Shown piece after piece: positions 20,714-30,592 of a DNA stretch of 64,000 nt. Position 1 is the stretch's first letter, and each line of letters starts with the position of its first letter. The notes under the pieces were generated by a model. The model was not told where the DNA came from and ran no database searches. It saw only the letters and a list, made by a program, of their open reading frames with translations. The stretch lies in NCBI RefSeq assembly GCF_003952665.1, contig NZ_CP017946.1, forward strand, positions 1,364,001 through 1,428,000, given 5' to 3'. The translations under genes and the position numbers were made by a program. Source of the DNA: Bosea sp. Tri-49. GTDB taxonomy: Bacteria > Pseudomonadota > Alphaproteobacteria > Rhizobiales > Beijerinckiaceae.

Positions 20714-20911
20714 ATGAACGATGCTCCCATTCTCGCGTCCAACTCGCCTGACGCTGCCCCGGCAAGCCTGCTGGCGACCTGGCGCGAGCGGATACGCGCC
20801 CGCTGGAAGCTGGCGCAGATGGCGCAAGAGAATCCGCATCTGCTCAAGGATATCGGCCTGACGAGACTGCAGGTCGAGACGGAGATCGCCAAGCGCTTCT
20901 GGCAACGCTAG
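20714..20911 (+). CDS. DUF1127 family small protein
   Basis: A 65-residue Arg-rich protein. The DUF1127 core is WRERIRARWKLAQMAQENPH, LLKDIGLTRLQVETEIAKRF, with the conserved LKDIGLTR. A GGGAGG site lies 7 bases upstream. Small DUF1127 proteins of alphaproteobacteria are known to bind RNA and affect phosphate, carbon and stress metabolism, so a post-transcriptional role is plausible. Divergent from the winged-helix/TPR regulator. Confidence 0.85.
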   Translation: MNDAPILASNSPDAAPASLLATWRERIRARWKLAQMAQENPHLLKDIGLTRLQVETEIAKRFWQR

Positions 20912-21007
20912 GCCGAAGCTGCGCCAAACCGTCGGCTCCGGACACCAACCGGCCGTCATTTGGGGTATGGGATGCTCCGACGTAGCGACTCGCGACAGCA
21001 GGACAGC

Positions 21008-21370
21008 ATGACCCTCGCCGAATACAACGCCTTCTGCGCCGCCCTGCCCGCGACCAGCCATGTCGTGCAATGGGGCGGCGCCGATGTCTGGAAGGTCGGC
21101 GGCAAGGTGTTCGCGCTCGGCCGCGACGATGCCGAGGGGACGCTGTTCGTCTCGTTCAAATGCTCGCCGATGGCTTATGAGATGCTGCGCGATGCGCCGG
21201 GCTGCCGCCCAGCGCCCTATCTCGCCTCGCGCGGGATGAAGTGGATCCAGCGCTTCTCCGAAGAAGGCCTGCCGGACGACGCCTTCCGCGACTATCTGCG
21301 CGAGAGCCACCGGCTTGTCGCGGCGGGGCTGACGCGGAAGCTGCGCGCGGAGTTGGGGCTATCCGTCTGA
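21008..21370 (+). CDS. MmcQ/YjbR family DNA-binding-like protein
   Basis: A 120-residue protein of the MmcQ/YjbR family (cyclophilin-like/double-wing fold), starting MTLAEYNAFCAALPATSHVV. Typical motifs are QWGGADVWKVGGKVFAL and LFVSFKCSP, with a C-terminal ESHRLVAAGLTRKLRAEL helix. The family is proposed to bind DNA, but its function is not established. The start at 21008 has an AGGACAGC just upstream; an earlier start at 20960 is unlikely. Confidence 0.85.
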   Translation: MTLAEYNAFCAALPATSHVVQWGGADVWKVGGKVFALGRDDAEGTLFVSFKCSPMAYEMLRDAPGCRPAPYLASRGMKWIQRFSEEGLPDDAFRDYLRESHRLVAAGLTRKLRAELGLSV

Positions 21371-21381
21371 GTGACGGAATC

Positions 21382-22269
21382 TTACACCCTCGCCTCGCCG
21401 CGCAGCACCGGTACGCAGCCGCCGCCGACCGTCGCCCGGATCTCGCCATCGACGCGCCGCGCTGTGACATGCAGCAGGCTCGGCCGGCCCATCTCGACGC
21501 CCTGCGCGATATCGAAGGCGACGCTGTCCTTGTCGGAGAGCGACAGGGTGAGAGCCGCCAGCGTCGCGCTGGCGCTGCCGGTCGCGGGATCTTCCCAGGT
21601 GCCGGCGAGCGGCGCGAACATGCGGGCACGGACCCTGTCGCCGTCCCAGGCGTAGAAGAAGATCGACAGGCGTCCTTCGAGGGCCGGGTTGGCCTGTTCG
21701 AGGCGGCGATAGGCGGCGATCTCCGGCGTCGCCCGCGTCAGCGCTTCCGGTGTGACCTCGACGAGGACGAACTTGACGCCGACCGAAGCCTGCTGTGGCG
21801 GATGGCGGCCGGTGAGGACATCCTGCGGGCTGAGCCCCGCGCAGGCGGCGATCGCATCAGGCGGCAGCTGGATGCCGAGCGAAAGTGCCTGCGGCGCGGC
21901 GATGGTCGCACCCGTCACAAGGCCTCCGGCATCGCGCGCGACCCGAACCTCGACGAGGCCGGCCAGTTCCTCGAACAGCAGGATGCCGTCGCGGTCGCGG
22001 CCATGGCCGGCGAGCACGCAGGCGGTGCCGACATTGGGATGGCCGGCGAAAGGCATCTCGGCGGTTCGATGGAAGATGCGGACGCGCGCCGTGTTGGCCG
22101 GATCGCTCGGCGGCAGAACGAAGGTCGTCTCGCTATAGTTCATCTCCGCCGCCAATGCCTGCATCTCGGCATCGGACAGGCCGCGCGCATCGGTGAAGAC
22201 GGCGAGCTGGTTGCCGCCGAAGCGGCGGTCGGTGAAGACGTCGACGGTCTCGAACGGGTAGGTCGGCAT
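21382..22269 (-). CDS. PhzF family isomerase/epimerase-like protein
   Basis: A 295-residue PhzF-like protein with two diaminopimelate-epimerase-like halves. It has the opening ETVDVFTDRRFGGNQLAVF, the catalytic Glu in NYSETTFVLPP, FAGHPNVGTACVL and the C-terminal WEDPATGSASATLAAL. In phenazine producers PhzF isomerises a dihydro-hydroxyanthranilate, but no phenazine genes are present here and most family members have unknown substrates. A functional link with the aminobenzoyl-CoA cluster 30 kb away is not supported. Confidence 0.9.
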   Translation of the reverse strand: MPTYPFETVDVFTDRRFGGNQLAVFTDARGLSDAEMQALAAEMNYSETTFVLPPSDPANTARVRIFHRTAEMPFAGHPNVGTACVLAGHGRDRDGILLFEELAGLVEVRVARDAGGLVTGATIAAPQALSLGIQLPPDAIAACAGLSPQDVLTGRHPPQQASVGVKFVLVEVTPEALTRATPEIAAYRRLEQANPALEGRLSIFFYAWDGDRVRARMFAPLAGTWEDPATGSASATLAALTLSLSDKDSVAFDIAQGVEMGRPSLLHVTARRVDGEIRATVGGGCVPVLRGEARV

Positions 22270-22367
22270 GGCGGTCTCCGGCAGCCTGATCAGGCCGGGA
22301 GACTGCCACCCGACACGGTGCCGGGGAAATCAGGATTCGGAATGTGACCGATCAAGCGGCGGTGAGC

Positions 22368-23882
22368 TCAGGCCCACCAGCGCTCGCCGACCGGGAAGCG
22401 GCCGGCCGCCTCCTCGATCACCTGGCCGAGCGAGAACAGCGTCTCCTCGTCGAAGGGCCGGCCGATCAGCTGCAGGCCGAGCGGCAGGCCCTGGCTGTCG
22501 AGACCAGCCGGCACGGCGATGCCGGGCAGGCCGGCCATGTTTACCGTCACCGTGAAGACGTCGTTGAGGTACATCTCGACCGGATCGGCCGAGCCCTTCT
22601 CGCCGATGCCGAAGGCGGAGGACGGCGTCGCCGGAGTCAGCACCGCGTCAACGCCCTGGTCGTAGACCTGCTCGAAATCGCGCTTGATCAGCGTGCGCAC
22701 CTTCTGGGCGCGCAGGTAGTAGGCATCGTAATAGCCCGAGGACAGCACATAGGTGCCGATCATGACGCGGCGCCTGACCTCGGCGCCGAAGCCGGCGGCG
22801 CGGGTCTTCTCGTACATCTCGACGATGTCGCGCCCCTGCTCGCGCAGGCCGTAGCGGACGCCGTCATAGCGCGCGAGGTTGGACGAGGCCTCGGCCGGCG
22901 CGACGATGTAATAGGCCGGCAGCGCGTATTTCGTGTGCGGCAGCGAGATCTCGACGATCTCGGCGCCAGCCGCCTTGAGCCAGTCGATGCCCTGCTGCCA
23001 GAGCGCGTCGATCTCGGGGTTGAGGCCCTCGAGGCGATACTCCCGGGGGATACCGATCTTCATGCCCTTGACCGAGCGCCCGACCGAGGCCTCGTAGTCC
23101 GGCACGGCCCGGTCGACCGAGGTGGTGTCCTTCGGATCATGCCCGGCCATGGAGCGCAGCATCACGGCGGTGTCGCGCACGGTCTTGCCGATCGGCCCGG
23201 CCTGGTCGAGCGAGGAGGCGAAGGCGACGATGCCCCAGCGCGAGCAGCGGCCATAGGTCGGCTTGATGCCGACCGTGCCGGTGAAGGCGGCGGGCTGGCG
23301 GATCGAGCCACCAGTATCGGTCGCAGTCGCGGCGAGGCAGAGATGCGCGGCGACGGCTGCGGCCGAACCGCCGGAGGAGCCGCCGGGCACGAGATGATTG
23401 CCCTCGATCGCACCGGCCACCCCTGCCCCGACATTCGAGCCCTGGCGGCGCCAGGGATTGACCACCGGCCCGAAGGCCGAGGTCTCGTTCGACGAGCCCA
23501 TGGCGAACTCGTCATTGTTGAGCTTGCCGAGCATGACGGCGCCGTCGCGCCAGAGCTGCGACGAGACGGTCGACTCGTAGGGCGGGACGAACTTGCCGAG
23601 GATGCGCGAGCAGGCGGTGGTGCGCACGTCCTTGGTCGCGAACAGGTCCTTGATGCCGAGGGGCAGGCCTTCGAGCGGACCAGCCTCGCCCCTGGCGAGC
23701 TTCTCGTCCGAAGCGGCGGCCTGCTTCAGCGCATGCTCGGGCGTCTCCAGCACATAGGCGTTGAGCGCCCGCGCCTGCTCGACGGCGGCGATATGGGCCT
23801 TGGCGATCTCGGTTGCGGAGAACTGCTTGGCCTTCAGCCCTTCGCGGGCTTCAGTCAGGGTCAGGCGGGTGAGATCGGTCAC
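22368..23882 (-). CDS. gatA: Asp-tRNA(Asn)/Glu-tRNA(Gln) amidotransferase subunit A
   Basis: The amidase subunit of GatCAB, which converts misacylated Glu-tRNA(Gln) and/or Asp-tRNA(Asn) to the correct amide form. It has 504 residues. The amidase-signature catalytic set is visible: Lys78 in PLGIKDLF, cis-Ser169 in [12 protein letters not shown], nucleophile Ser193 in [11 protein letters not shown]. Between NPWRR and the GGSSGGS motif there is an insertion of about 15 residues ([18 protein letters not shown]) compared with shorter bacterial GatA. The start is GTG at 23882. gatC lies 61 bases upstream in the same direction; gatB is not in the window. Confidence 0.95.
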   Translation of the reverse strand: MTDLTRLTLTEAREGLKAKQFSATEIAKAHIAAVEQARALNAYVLETPEHALKQAAASDEKLARGEAGPLEGLPLGIKDLFATKDVRTTACSRILGKFVPPYESTVSSQLWRDGAVMLGKLNNDEFAMGSSNETSAFGPVVNPWRRQGSNVGAGVAGAIEGNHLVPGGSSGGSAAAVAAHLCLAATATDTGGSIRQPAAFTGTVGIKPTYGRCSRWGIVAFASSLDQAGPIGKTVRDTAVMLRSMAGHDPKDTTSVDRAVPDYEASVGRSVKGMKIGIPREYRLEGLNPEIDALWQQGIDWLKAAGAEIVEISLPHTKYALPAYYIVAPAEASSNLARYDGVRYGLREQGRDIVEMYEKTRAAGFGAEVRRRVMIGTYVLSSGYYDAYYLRAQKVRTLIKRDFEQVYDQGVDAVLTPATPSSAFGIGEKGSADPVEMYLNDVFTVTVNMAGLPGIAVPAGLDSQGLPLGLQLIGRPFDEETLFSLGQVIEEAAGRFPVGERWWA

Positions 23883-23943
23883 GGGGAGTATCCGTAAAAC
23901 GTATGCGATTGGGCGATGAGGGTGAGCGGAGCGCTTCAGGCAC

Positions 23944-24231
23944 TCACTCGATCACCTTCGGCACCATGAAATAATCGTCCTCGGTGGCCGGCGCGTTGGC
24001 GACGATCTCGGCGGCAATCTCGCCGTCATTGACCACGTCCTGGCGCTTCTTCATCACCATCGGCGTCACCGAGGTCATCGGCTCGACGCCAGTGACATCG
24101 ACTTCGTTGAGCTGCTCGACGAAACCGAGGATGGCGTTGAGCTCGCCTTGCAGCTTCGGCACATCCGCATCATCGACAGCGATGCGCGAGAGATGCGCGA
24201 CGCGTTTGACGGTGGCGGCGTCGACCGACAT
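23944..24231 (-). CDS. gatC: Asp-tRNA(Asn)/Glu-tRNA(Gln) amidotransferase subunit C
   Basis: The 95-residue GatC subunit, which clamps GatA to GatB. It starts [19 protein letters not shown] and has the conserved [26 protein letters not shown] followed by the C-terminal [14 protein letters not shown]. The start at 24231 is the conserved one; the longer frame to 24315 is not family-like. It is the first gene of a gatC-gatA unit. Confidence 0.95.
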   Translation of the reverse strand: MSVDAATVKRVAHLSRIAVDDADVPKLQGELNAILGFVEQLNEVDVTGVEPMTSVTPMVMKKRQDVVNDGEIAAEIVANAPATEDDYFMVPKVIE

Positions 24232-24336
24232 GGGCGGGCTCCTGAAACTTCGCAGTGTTTGCGAACACGATTTGTGGTCACGGGCTATACGGCGCGCAAG
24301 GCCAGCCCGCAACACACCTCAAGCCGAGCGCGGGAT

Positions 24337-24474
24337 CCCCTCTCCTGAAAGGAGAGGGGTAGGGGTGAGGTGATCGAACTGGAAACGTTGGCCTGAACCC
24401 GACCGCGCGGTCAGACCTCGCGGAACTGGTCACAAGGCCTACACCTCACCCTGCCCTCTCCTTACAGGAGAGGG
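24337..24474. repeat. Palindromic intergenic repeat with two mirrored arms (CCCTCTCCT family)
   Basis: The left arm (24337-24372) reads CCCCTCTCCTgaaAGGAGAGGGG then TAGGGGTGAGGTG. The right arm (24442-24474) is its approximate reverse complement (CACCTCACCCtgCCCTCTCC...GGAGAGGG). Each arm is itself a hairpin and the two can pair. It fills the gap between gatC and the hydrolase gene. Repeats of this wording are widespread in GC-rich proteobacterial genomes. Confidence 0.8.
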
Positions 24475-24505
24475 TTCCACGCGCGCGTCTTGGAGGACGG
24501 CGGCG

Positions 24506-25204
24506 TCAGATCGTCGCCGCCTTGCCCTTCTCTGGCACCAGCGCCTCGATCCCGCTGCCCTTCAGCCCCTCCACGAAGACCGCCGCATCCTGGGCGATGA
24601 TCGGGAAGGAGCCGTAATGGCAGGGAATCGCGAGCTTCGGCTTGACGAAGCGGGTCATCGCCAGCGCCGCCGTCCTGGCGCCCATGGTGAAGCGGTCGCC
24701 GATCGGGCAGATGCAGGCCTCGACGCCGTGGATTTCGGCGAGCAGGGCCATGTCAGAGAAGATGTCGGTGTCGCCCATGTGCCAGAGCGTCTTTTCGCCC
24801 GCCGCCTTGATGATCGCGCCATTGGCGTTGCCGACCGGAACGGCCACGCCGGCCTCGCCCATGCCGGCCGAATGGTCGGCGCGGACCAGGGTCACCGAGA
24901 AGGCGCCGAGATCGACGGTGCCGCCGGTGTTCATCGGCTGGAATTTCTTCAGGCCCTTTGAGGCGAGGTGCATGCACAGGTCGTAATTGGTGATCACGGT
25001 GGCGTCGTTCGCCGCAGCGATGGCGAGCGTGTCGCCGACATGGTCGCCATGGCCATGGGTGACGACGATATGGCTGACGCCCTTGCCGGCAGCGGCGGCA
25101 TCGCCCTCGAAGGCCGGGTTGCCGGTGAAGAACGGATCGATCAGGACCGAGGCGCCGGGCAGGTCGAGCCGAAACGCCGAATGGCCGAACCAGGTGAGCT
25201 GCAT
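24506..25204 (-). CDS. UPF0173 metal-dependent hydrolase (metallo-beta-lactamase fold)
   Basis: A 232-residue MBL-fold hydrolase. Metal ligands are in [10 protein letters not shown] (His50, His52, Asp54, His55) and in [18 protein letters not shown] and IPCHYGSFP. Starting [14 protein letters not shown], it fits the UPF0173 family, whose substrate is unknown. In related genomes this gene tends to lie close to ruvX and gatCA (from memory). Here ruvX is 10 kb downstream, beyond the adenine deaminase and sulfolactate genes. Confidence 0.9.
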   Translation of the reverse strand: MQLTWFGHSAFRLDLPGASVLIDPFFTGNPAFEGDAAAAGKGVSHIVVTHGHGDHVGDTLAIAAANDATVITNYDLCMHLASKGLKKFQPMNTGGTVDLGAFSVTLVRADHSAGMGEAGVAVPVGNANGAIIKAAGEKTLWHMGDTDIFSDMALLAEIHGVEACICPIGDRFTMGARTAALAMTRFVKPKLAIPCHYGSFPIIAQDAAVFVEGLKGSGIEALVPEKGKAATI

Positions 25205-25293
25205 GATGGTCTCCGCGAAAGGCGACTGGACAGCGCCTGTCTAGGCCGGCGAGATGGCGTAGCCAAGCCGGCCCGAACCCGGAGCACTCTTCC

Positions 25294-26994
25294 ATGACCG
25301 ATGCAGCCACCCTCGCCCGCCGGATCGCGCAAGGGCGCGGTGACGAGCCTGCCGATCTCGTCATCCGCGGCGCACAGCTGTTCGATCTCGTCTCGGGCGA
25401 GCTGATCGAAACGGATATCGCGCTCTGCGGCGACACGATCGTCGGCACCCATGGCCGCTACGAGGGCAAAAGGACTTTCGACGCGACCGGTCTGATCGTC
25501 GTGCCCGGCTTCATCGACACGCATCTGCACGTCGAATCCTCGCTGGTGACGCCGCTCGAATTCGAGCGCTGCGTGCTGCCGCACGGCGTAACCACCGCGA
25601 TCTGTGATCCGCACGAGATCTCCAACGTGCTGGGCGCCGAGGGCATCCGCTATTTCCTCGCATGTGCCGAGGCGATGCGGATGGATCTACGCGTCCAGCT
25701 CTCGAGCTGCGTGCCGGCGACGCATCTGGAGACGGCGGGTGCGGCGCTGGAGGCTGGCGACCTCACCCCGTTCATGGACCACCCCAAAGTGATCGGCCTC
25801 GCCGAGTTCATGAACTTCCCCGGCGTGCTCCATCGCGATCCCGGCTGCCTCGCCAAGCTCGAAGCCTTTTCGCACCGGCATATCGACGGCCACGCGCCGC
25901 TGATGCGTGGGCTCGACCTCAACGGCTATCTTTCCGCCGGCATCCGCACCGACCACGAGACCACGACCACCGAGGAGGCCCGCGAAAAGCTGGCCAAGGG
26001 CATGGCGATCCTGATCCGTGAGGGCTCGGTCTCGAAGGACCTGCATGCGCTGATCCCACTGATCACGCGCGACGCCTCGCCTTTCCTCGCCTTCTGCACC
26101 GACGATCGCAACCCGCTGGATATCGCCGAGGAAGGCCATCTCGACTACATGATCCGCACCGCGATCGCCCATGGCGCGGATGTGCTCGCGACCTATCGTA
26201 CGGCCAGCCTCTCGGCCGCGCGGAATTTCGGCCTGTTCGACCGCGGCTTCATCGGCCCGGGCAAGCGCGCCGACATCGTGCTGATCGACGATCTCGCCGC
26301 CTGTCGTGTCAAACAAGTGTTCGCCGGTGGCAGGCTGGTCGAGGACACTTTGTTCGCTGACAGGACGACGATTTCACCTGTCGGACTCGCCAGCGTCCGC
26401 AGCCGCAGGCTGGCACCGGAGGATTTCGCGGTGACGGCGCGTGACGGCGAGACGCCGGTGATCGGTGTCGTGCCCGGCCGTATCATCACCGAGCGGCTTT
26501 CGATGCGCCTGCCGATGCAGGATGGCCTGGCCCTGCCCGATCTCGATCAGGATGCCGTCAAGGTCACGGTGATCGAGCGCCATGGTCGCAATGGCGGCAT
26601 CGCCAGCGGCTTCGTCCATGGCTTCGGCATGAAGCACGGCGCCATCGCCTCCTCGGTCGGCCATGACAGCCACAATCTCTGCGTCGTCGGTGTCGACGAG
26701 GCCTCGATGGCGGCGGCGGCCAACCGGCTGATCGAGACCGGCGGCGGCTTCGCTGTGGCTGATGGCGGCAAGGTCACGGCTGAGCTCGCGCTGCCCGTCG
26801 CCGGGCTGATGAGCGACCAGCCTTTCGAGACGGTGCGGCACGGGCTTGAGGGCCTGCGCGCGGCGGCCAAGGCGCTCGGCGTCGTGCTGGCCGAACCCTT
26901 CCTGCAGGTCGCTTTCCTGACCCTGCCGGTGATCCCGCATCTGAAGATCACCGACAAAGGCCTTGTCGACGTTGATCGATTCGATTTTATCTAG
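25294..26994 (+). CDS. ade: Adenine deaminase
   Basis: A 566-residue amidohydrolase converting adenine to hypoxanthine and ammonia (purine salvage or catabolism). The metal-binding HxH is in [13 protein letters not shown] (His77, His79). [11 protein letters not shown] and [20 protein letters not shown] are characteristic adenine deaminase blocks. The C-terminal domain has [22 protein letters not shown], specific to this enzyme. The start at 25294 is the first ATG. It stands alone as a transcription unit, followed closely by a convergent AT-rich gene. Confidence 0.93.
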   Translation: MTDAATLARRIAQGRGDEPADLVIRGAQLFDLVSGELIETDIALCGDTIVGTHGRYEGKRTFDATGLIVVPGFIDTHLHVESSLVTPLEFERCVLPHGVTTAICDPHEISNVLGAEGIRYFLACAEAMRMDLRVQLSSCVPATHLETAGAALEAGDLTPFMDHPKVIGLAEFMNFPGVLHRDPGCLAKLEAFSHRHIDGHAPLMRGLDLNGYLSAGIRTDHETTTTEEAREKLAKGMAILIREGSVSKDLHALIPLITRDASPFLAFCTDDRNPLDIAEEGHLDYMIRTAIAHGADVLATYRTASLSAARNFGLFDRGFIGPGKRADIVLIDDLAACRVKQVFAGGRLVEDTLFADRTTISPVGLASVRSRRLAPEDFAVTARDGETPVIGVVPGRIITERLSMRLPMQDGLALPDLDQDAVKVTVIERHGRNGGIASGFVHGFGMKHGAIASSVGHDSHNLCVVGVDEASMAAAANRLIETGGGFAVADGGKVTAELALPVAGLMSDQPFETVRHGLEGLRAAAKALGVVLAEPFLQVAFLTLPVIPHLKITDKGLVDVDRFDFI

Positions 26995-26996
26995 CG

Positions 26997-27503
26997 CTAC
27001 TCTGAAGCCGACCGGGCGCGACCTTGCTGCCAATACGATAGGAAGAGGCGTTCAATCGTTTCAGGACTGGCCTCGTACGCATGCAACTTTACAGATCGGT
27101 CGTGGGGAAAATTCGAATTTAAGCCTTTCGCTTCAAATAAAATTTCGCGATCGTTGATTGCGACACCTGAGATAAAACGCCACGGAATTGGTTGGCCATT
27201 GTTCAGGTGACTCAGGCGAATATAATGCGGAGAAATGGTCACGGATAATCCACGTCTTGCAACTGTGAGCCACCGAATCGCAAGAAACGACCCGATCGCG
27301 CCGCCGAACATCTGAAACGCAGCTTTGGCCCAGTAATTCAGGTCGTAACTTACAGATTGTGGAGTTTCTGCAAGACCTTGATAGAATTTTAGAAATCCTA
27401 GCCAAAATCCTAAACCGAAGAACATCAAGCCGATCACGGCTAACACGCCATATCGCCAAGTGTTGTAGGTAAGCTCGAGCGAACGTTCCGAGTGCTCATC
27501 CAT
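26997..27503 (-). CDS. AT-rich gene for a two-helix membrane protein
   Basis: A 168-residue protein that I do not recognise. Two transmembrane helices (about residues 20-42, GVLAVIGLMFFGLGFWLGFL, and 63-80, FQMFGGAIGSFLAIRWL) are followed by a cytosolic domain of about 85 residues. That domain (VTISPHYIRLSHLNNGQPIP, WRFISGVAI) has the look of a small PH-like (YcxB/bPH) domain. Codon use is clearly more AT-rich than the neighbours, with many AAA, TTT and AAT codons, suggesting recent acquisition. The ATG at 27503 is chosen; a TTG at 27521 is possible. Confidence 0.65.
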   Translation of the reverse strand: MDEHSERSLELTYNTWRYGVLAVIGLMFFGLGFWLGFLKFYQGLAETPQSVSYDLNYWAKAAFQMFGGAIGSFLAIRWLTVARRGLSVTISPHYIRLSHLNNGQPIPWRFISGVAINDREILFEAKGLNSNFPHDRSVKLHAYEASPETIERLFLSYWQQGRARSASE

Positions 27504-27605
27504 TTTGCGAATCTGAGGCAAAACTTGCTAAGACTTCGTAATTCTGAATAGGCAATTCCGCCTAGATGAAGCTTCGGCATTGATGAAGCTCATGCTTGAG
27601 CTGTC

Positions 27606-28586
27606 TCAGGCGAAGGGAGGCACATCAGGCATCTCGATCCCCTCGGCCCGCGCTTTCGCGCGCAACCCGAGTCGCCTGACGCCCGGCAGCCGCGTTCCTG
27701 GTTGCTCCTCGATCGCATGGGTCAGCATCCTCATGCGCTCGGCGAACCAGTTGCCGCCCATGCTCGCAGGGTCGATAGCGAGGATGAGCTGGCCGGTATC
27801 GGACGGACCGCCTTCGTCGTTGAAGAAGGGCGAGGCCTGGAAGGCGAAATGCGTACCGACCAGAGCGGCGGCCAGAATCTCGACCATCATCGCCAGCGTC
27901 GCGCCCTTGGCGTCGCCGAGCGGAACCATGGTGCCGCCGAGCGCAGCCTTGGCGTCTGTCGTCGGGTTGCCGGCCGCATCGAGCGCCCAGCCTTCGGGAA
28001 TCGGTGTGCCCTTCTGGCTCGCCGCGACGATCGGGCCGCGCGCGACCTTGGACAAGGCCATGTCGATGACCACTGGCTCGCGGCCGGCAAGCGGCGCGGC
28101 GAAGGCGATCGGATTGGTGCCGAAGATCGGCTTCGAGCCGCCCCAGGGTGCCATAGCGCCGGGCGTGTTGGCGAAGAGCAGCGCGACCAGCCCCTGCTCC
28201 GCCAGGCGTTCGACATGCAGGCCGGCCGCGCCGCAATGGCTGGAACGGCGGATCGGAGCCGACGCGATCCCCTGCGCACGGGCGATCTCGGGCAATTCGC
28301 TGACAGCGAGATCAATCGCGGGATAGGCGAAGCCGTGGCCGGCATCGATCGCCAGAACGCCCGGCTTGGGCTTGCGCGCAATCGGTATGGCTTGCCCATC
28401 GATCTTGCCGGCACACAGCATGGCGAGATAGGTCGGGATCCGCATCAGGCCGTGGCCCTTAAGGCCATCGGCCTCGGCCATCACCAAAGCCCAGGCGACG
28501 GAGGCGGCATTGGCGGGCGAGGCACCGGCCTCGATGAAGAGGTTCGCGACCTTCTGCTCGGCCGCTTCGAGCGAGAGCCGTGTCAT
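27606..28586 (-). CDS. comC: (2R)-3-sulfolactate dehydrogenase (NADP+)
   Basis: A 326-residue Ldh-family (PF02615) oxidoreductase. Motifs are DGLKGHGLMRIPTYLAM, RRSSHCGAAGLHVERLAEQG, FGTNPIAFAAPLAG and GDAKGATLAMMVEILAAAL. By context it should reduce sulfopyruvate to (R)-sulfolactate with NADPH, working with SlcC to invert the stereochemistry of (S)-sulfolactate before cleavage by SuyAB. It is the last gene of the operon, and its ATG overlaps the slcC stop (ATGA). The context makes ComC much more likely than lactate or malate dehydrogenase. It is only distantly similar to the Ldh-family protein at 17474-18544. Confidence 0.82.
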   Translation of the reverse strand: MTRLSLEAAEQKVANLFIEAGASPANAASVAWALVMAEADGLKGHGLMRIPTYLAMLCAGKIDGQAIPIARKPKPGVLAIDAGHGFAYPAIDLAVSELPEIARAQGIASAPIRRSSHCGAAGLHVERLAEQGLVALLFANTPGAMAPWGGSKPIFGTNPIAFAAPLAGREPVVIDMALSKVARGPIVAASQKGTPIPEGWALDAAGNPTTDAKAALGGTMVPLGDAKGATLAMMVEILAAALVGTHFAFQASPFFNDEGGPSDTGQLILAIDPASMGGNWFAERMRMLTHAIEEQPGTRLPGVRRLGLRAKARAEGIEMPDVPPFA

Positions 28587-29515
28587 GTGCGCCCCTCCAG
28601 CGCCGCCATCACCCGCTCGGCGACGAGCCCGGAAACGCGGCCGTTCGATTCCACCGTGTTGCCGGCGATATGCGGCGTCAGAATCAGGCTGGGCGTGCCG
28701 GCGAAGAGTTTTGCGCCATCGGCCTTGAGCGGCTCCTGCTCGAAGACATCGAGCGCCGCGCCGCCGAGGCGCCCGCCCTGCAGCGCCGCGACCAGCGCCG
28801 CCTCGTCCATGATGCCGCCGCGGGCCGCGTTGATCAGGATCGCGTCGGTCTTCATCCTCGCGAAAGCCGCCTCGCCGATCAGCCCCTGCGTTTGCGGCGT
28901 CAGCGGCAGATGGATCGAGATCACATCCGAGGTCGAAAGCAATGCGTCGAGCTCGAGCTTCTCGATGCCCTGCCAGACGGGCGCATCCGCGGCAACATAA
29001 GGGTCGTAGGCCGCAACCGTCATGCCGAGCGCCCTGGCGTGCCGAGCGACGTCGCGCGCGATCGCGCCGAAGCCGACGAGACCCATGCGCTTGCCGGCGA
29101 TCTCGCGGCCGATCAGCTTGGTCTTGGGGAACTCGCCGGCGATCATCGCCGCATTGGCGAAATAGGCGCCGCGCAGCAGCGTCATCGCCGTGCCGATGAC
29201 GTACTCGACAACCGACAGGCTGTTGGCGCCGGTCGCGGGAAACACCTTGATGTCGCGCGCCGCGCAGGCGTCCATGTCAATATTGTCGAGGCCGACGCCG
29301 AGCCGGCCGACGACCTTTAGGTTCTTTGCCGCTGCCAGGACCTCGCCGCGCACCTGGGTCTGGTTGCGCACGATCAGCGCGGGCACATCGGTGACCAGCC
29401 GCGCAAGCTCGTCAGGCTTGCCGAAGAGGTCCGGGTCGTGATGCACCTTGTAGCGCGCCTGCAGCGCCGCCACCGCCGCCTCGTCCATGAATTCGGTGAT
29501 GACGATGTCGGTCAT
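28583..29515 (-). CDS. slcC: (S)-sulfolactate dehydrogenase
   Basis: A 310-residue D-isomer-specific 2-hydroxyacid dehydrogenase. It has the Rossmann motif GLVGFGAIARDVARHARALG, the catalytic Arg in NAARGGIMDEAALV, Glu in DVFEQEPL and His in LTPHIAGNTVES. Context with suyA, suyB and comC identifies it as SlcC, which oxidises (S)-sulfolactate to sulfopyruvate with NAD+. The start at 29515 (MTDIVITEFMDEAAV) is preferred; a frame start at 29539 immediately follows the exporter's stop. Without its neighbours it would only be called a hydroxyacid dehydrogenase. Confidence 0.82.
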   Translation of the reverse strand: MTDIVITEFMDEAAVAALQARYKVHHDPDLFGKPDELARLVTDVPALIVRNQTQVRGEVLAAAKNLKVVGRLGVGLDNIDMDACAARDIKVFPATGANSLSVVEYVIGTAMTLLRGAYFANAAMIAGEFPKTKLIGREIAGKRMGLVGFGAIARDVARHARALGMTVAAYDPYVAADAPVWQGIEKLELDALLSTSDVISIHLPLTPQTQGLIGEAAFARMKTDAILINAARGGIMDEAALVAALQGGRLGGAALDVFEQEPLKADGAKLFAGTPSLILTPHIAGNTVESNGRVSGLVAERVMAALEGRT

Positions 29516-29539
29516 GGCTGTTTCCGCTGTGAGACCCAT

Positions 29540-30592
29540 TCAGCCGAGCAGGACGATACCGCCCGTGGCGACGACGAGAATGATGAGGCTGGTGCCGGTG
29601 ACGAGGGCAAGATGGCGCCAGCCGAGCCGTGCCATCGCCGCAATCGAGGTTCCTAGACCAAGCGCCGCGATCGCGATCAGCAGACCCCAGCGCGAGACTT
29701 CGAGCAGGATGTCGCGGACGGGCAGGTAAAGGCCCGCCAGCCCGGCCTGCGTGCTCAGCACGCTGTTCACCAGGCACATCACGAGAAAGACGAAGGCGAA
29801 GACTGGGACCGGCACCTTCGCATGGCCATGGCTTTCGCCATGGCGCGTCAGCCACCAGCCGACGATCAGCACCGACGGCAGCAGCAGGAAGACCCGGAAC
29901 AGCTTGACGATCACCGCCGCGTTCGCCGCCTCGTCCGACACCGCCTGGCCGGCGCCGACGACCTGCGCGACGTCGTGGATGGTCGCCCCTAACATCACCC
30001 CGGTCTGCTGCTGCGAGAGGCCGAGCCAGACGCAAAGCAGCGGATAAGCCAGCATCGCGATCGTCGCGAGCACGTTCATCGCAATCACGGTGAAGGCGGT
30101 ATCGGCGGCCTTGTTGCGGTAGTCGGGCACGACCGTCGCGGTGGCGAGCGCGGCCGAGGCGCCGCAGACTGCGGTCGCGACGCCGGCGAGAGCGCCGACA
30201 CCCGGCTCGCGGCCGAGCAGGCGCGCCAGCGCGAAGCCGCTGACGACGGTCGCCACCATGGAGAGGACGACAAGCAGCGCAGTGCCCAGGCCGAGCGCGA
30301 CAATGTCGCCGAGCGCGACGCGCAGGCCGAGCAGCGCAATCGCCCAGCGCAACAGCTTCTTGACGCAGAAGGTCATGCCCGGCTCGAAGCGCTTGGTGTT
30401 GGCGATCGGATGCAGGAGCATCCCGATTACCAGTGCGATCACCACGGCCGGGATGCCGACGCGGCCACCGGCAAGCTGCTTCAGGACGGGCTCCGCCAGC
30501 ACCGAGGCGATCGCCACCGCCGCCGACAGAGCGATGCCCGGAGCAAGTCGGCCGAGGCCATTGGTCAGACGCAAGGAAGCTGCTTCGGTCAT
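29540..30592 (-). CDS. YeiH family putative sulfite/sulfate exporter
   Basis: A 350-residue polytopic membrane protein with about ten hydrophobic segments, of the YeiH/UPF0324 family (PF03601). Typical blocks are PAVVIALVIGMLLHPIANTK, FCVKKLLRWAIALLGLRVAL, AVCGASAALATATVVPDYRN and GATIHDVAQVVGAGQAVSDEAANAAVIVKLFRVFLLLP. In taurine and sulfolactate degraders members of this family are proposed to export the sulfite or sulfate released from organosulfonates. Its place between suyB and slcC supports that role here. Its start overlaps the GNAT stop (ATGA). Confidence 0.85.
   Translation of the reverse strand: MTEAASLRLTNGLGRLAPGIALSAAVAIASVLAEPVLKQLAGGRVGIPAVVIALVIGMLLHPIANTKRFEPGMTFCVKKLLRWAIALLGLRVALGDIVALGLGTALLVVLSMVATVVSGFALARLLGREPGVGALAGVATAVCGASAALATATVVPDYRNKAADTAFTVIAMNVLATIAMLAYPLLCVWLGLSQQQTGVMLGATIHDVAQVVGAGQAVSDEAANAAVIVKLFRVFLLLPSVLIVGWWLTRHGESHGHAKVPVPVFAFVFLVMCLVNSVLSTQAGLAGLYLPVRDILLEVSRWGLLIAIAALGLGTSIAAMARLGWRHLALVTGTSLIILVVATGGIVLLG

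Noticed and set aside
21382..22269. Part of a phenazine biosynthesis cluster (PhzF)
   Set aside because: No other phz genes are present; PhzF-like proteins are common outside phenazine producers.
22344..23897. 517-codon forward frame antisense to gatA
   Set aside because: Shadow of the gatA codon pattern; no domain.
24337..24474. CRISPR-like array
   Set aside because: Only two mirrored arms with one spacer; it is a palindromic repeat, not direct repeats.
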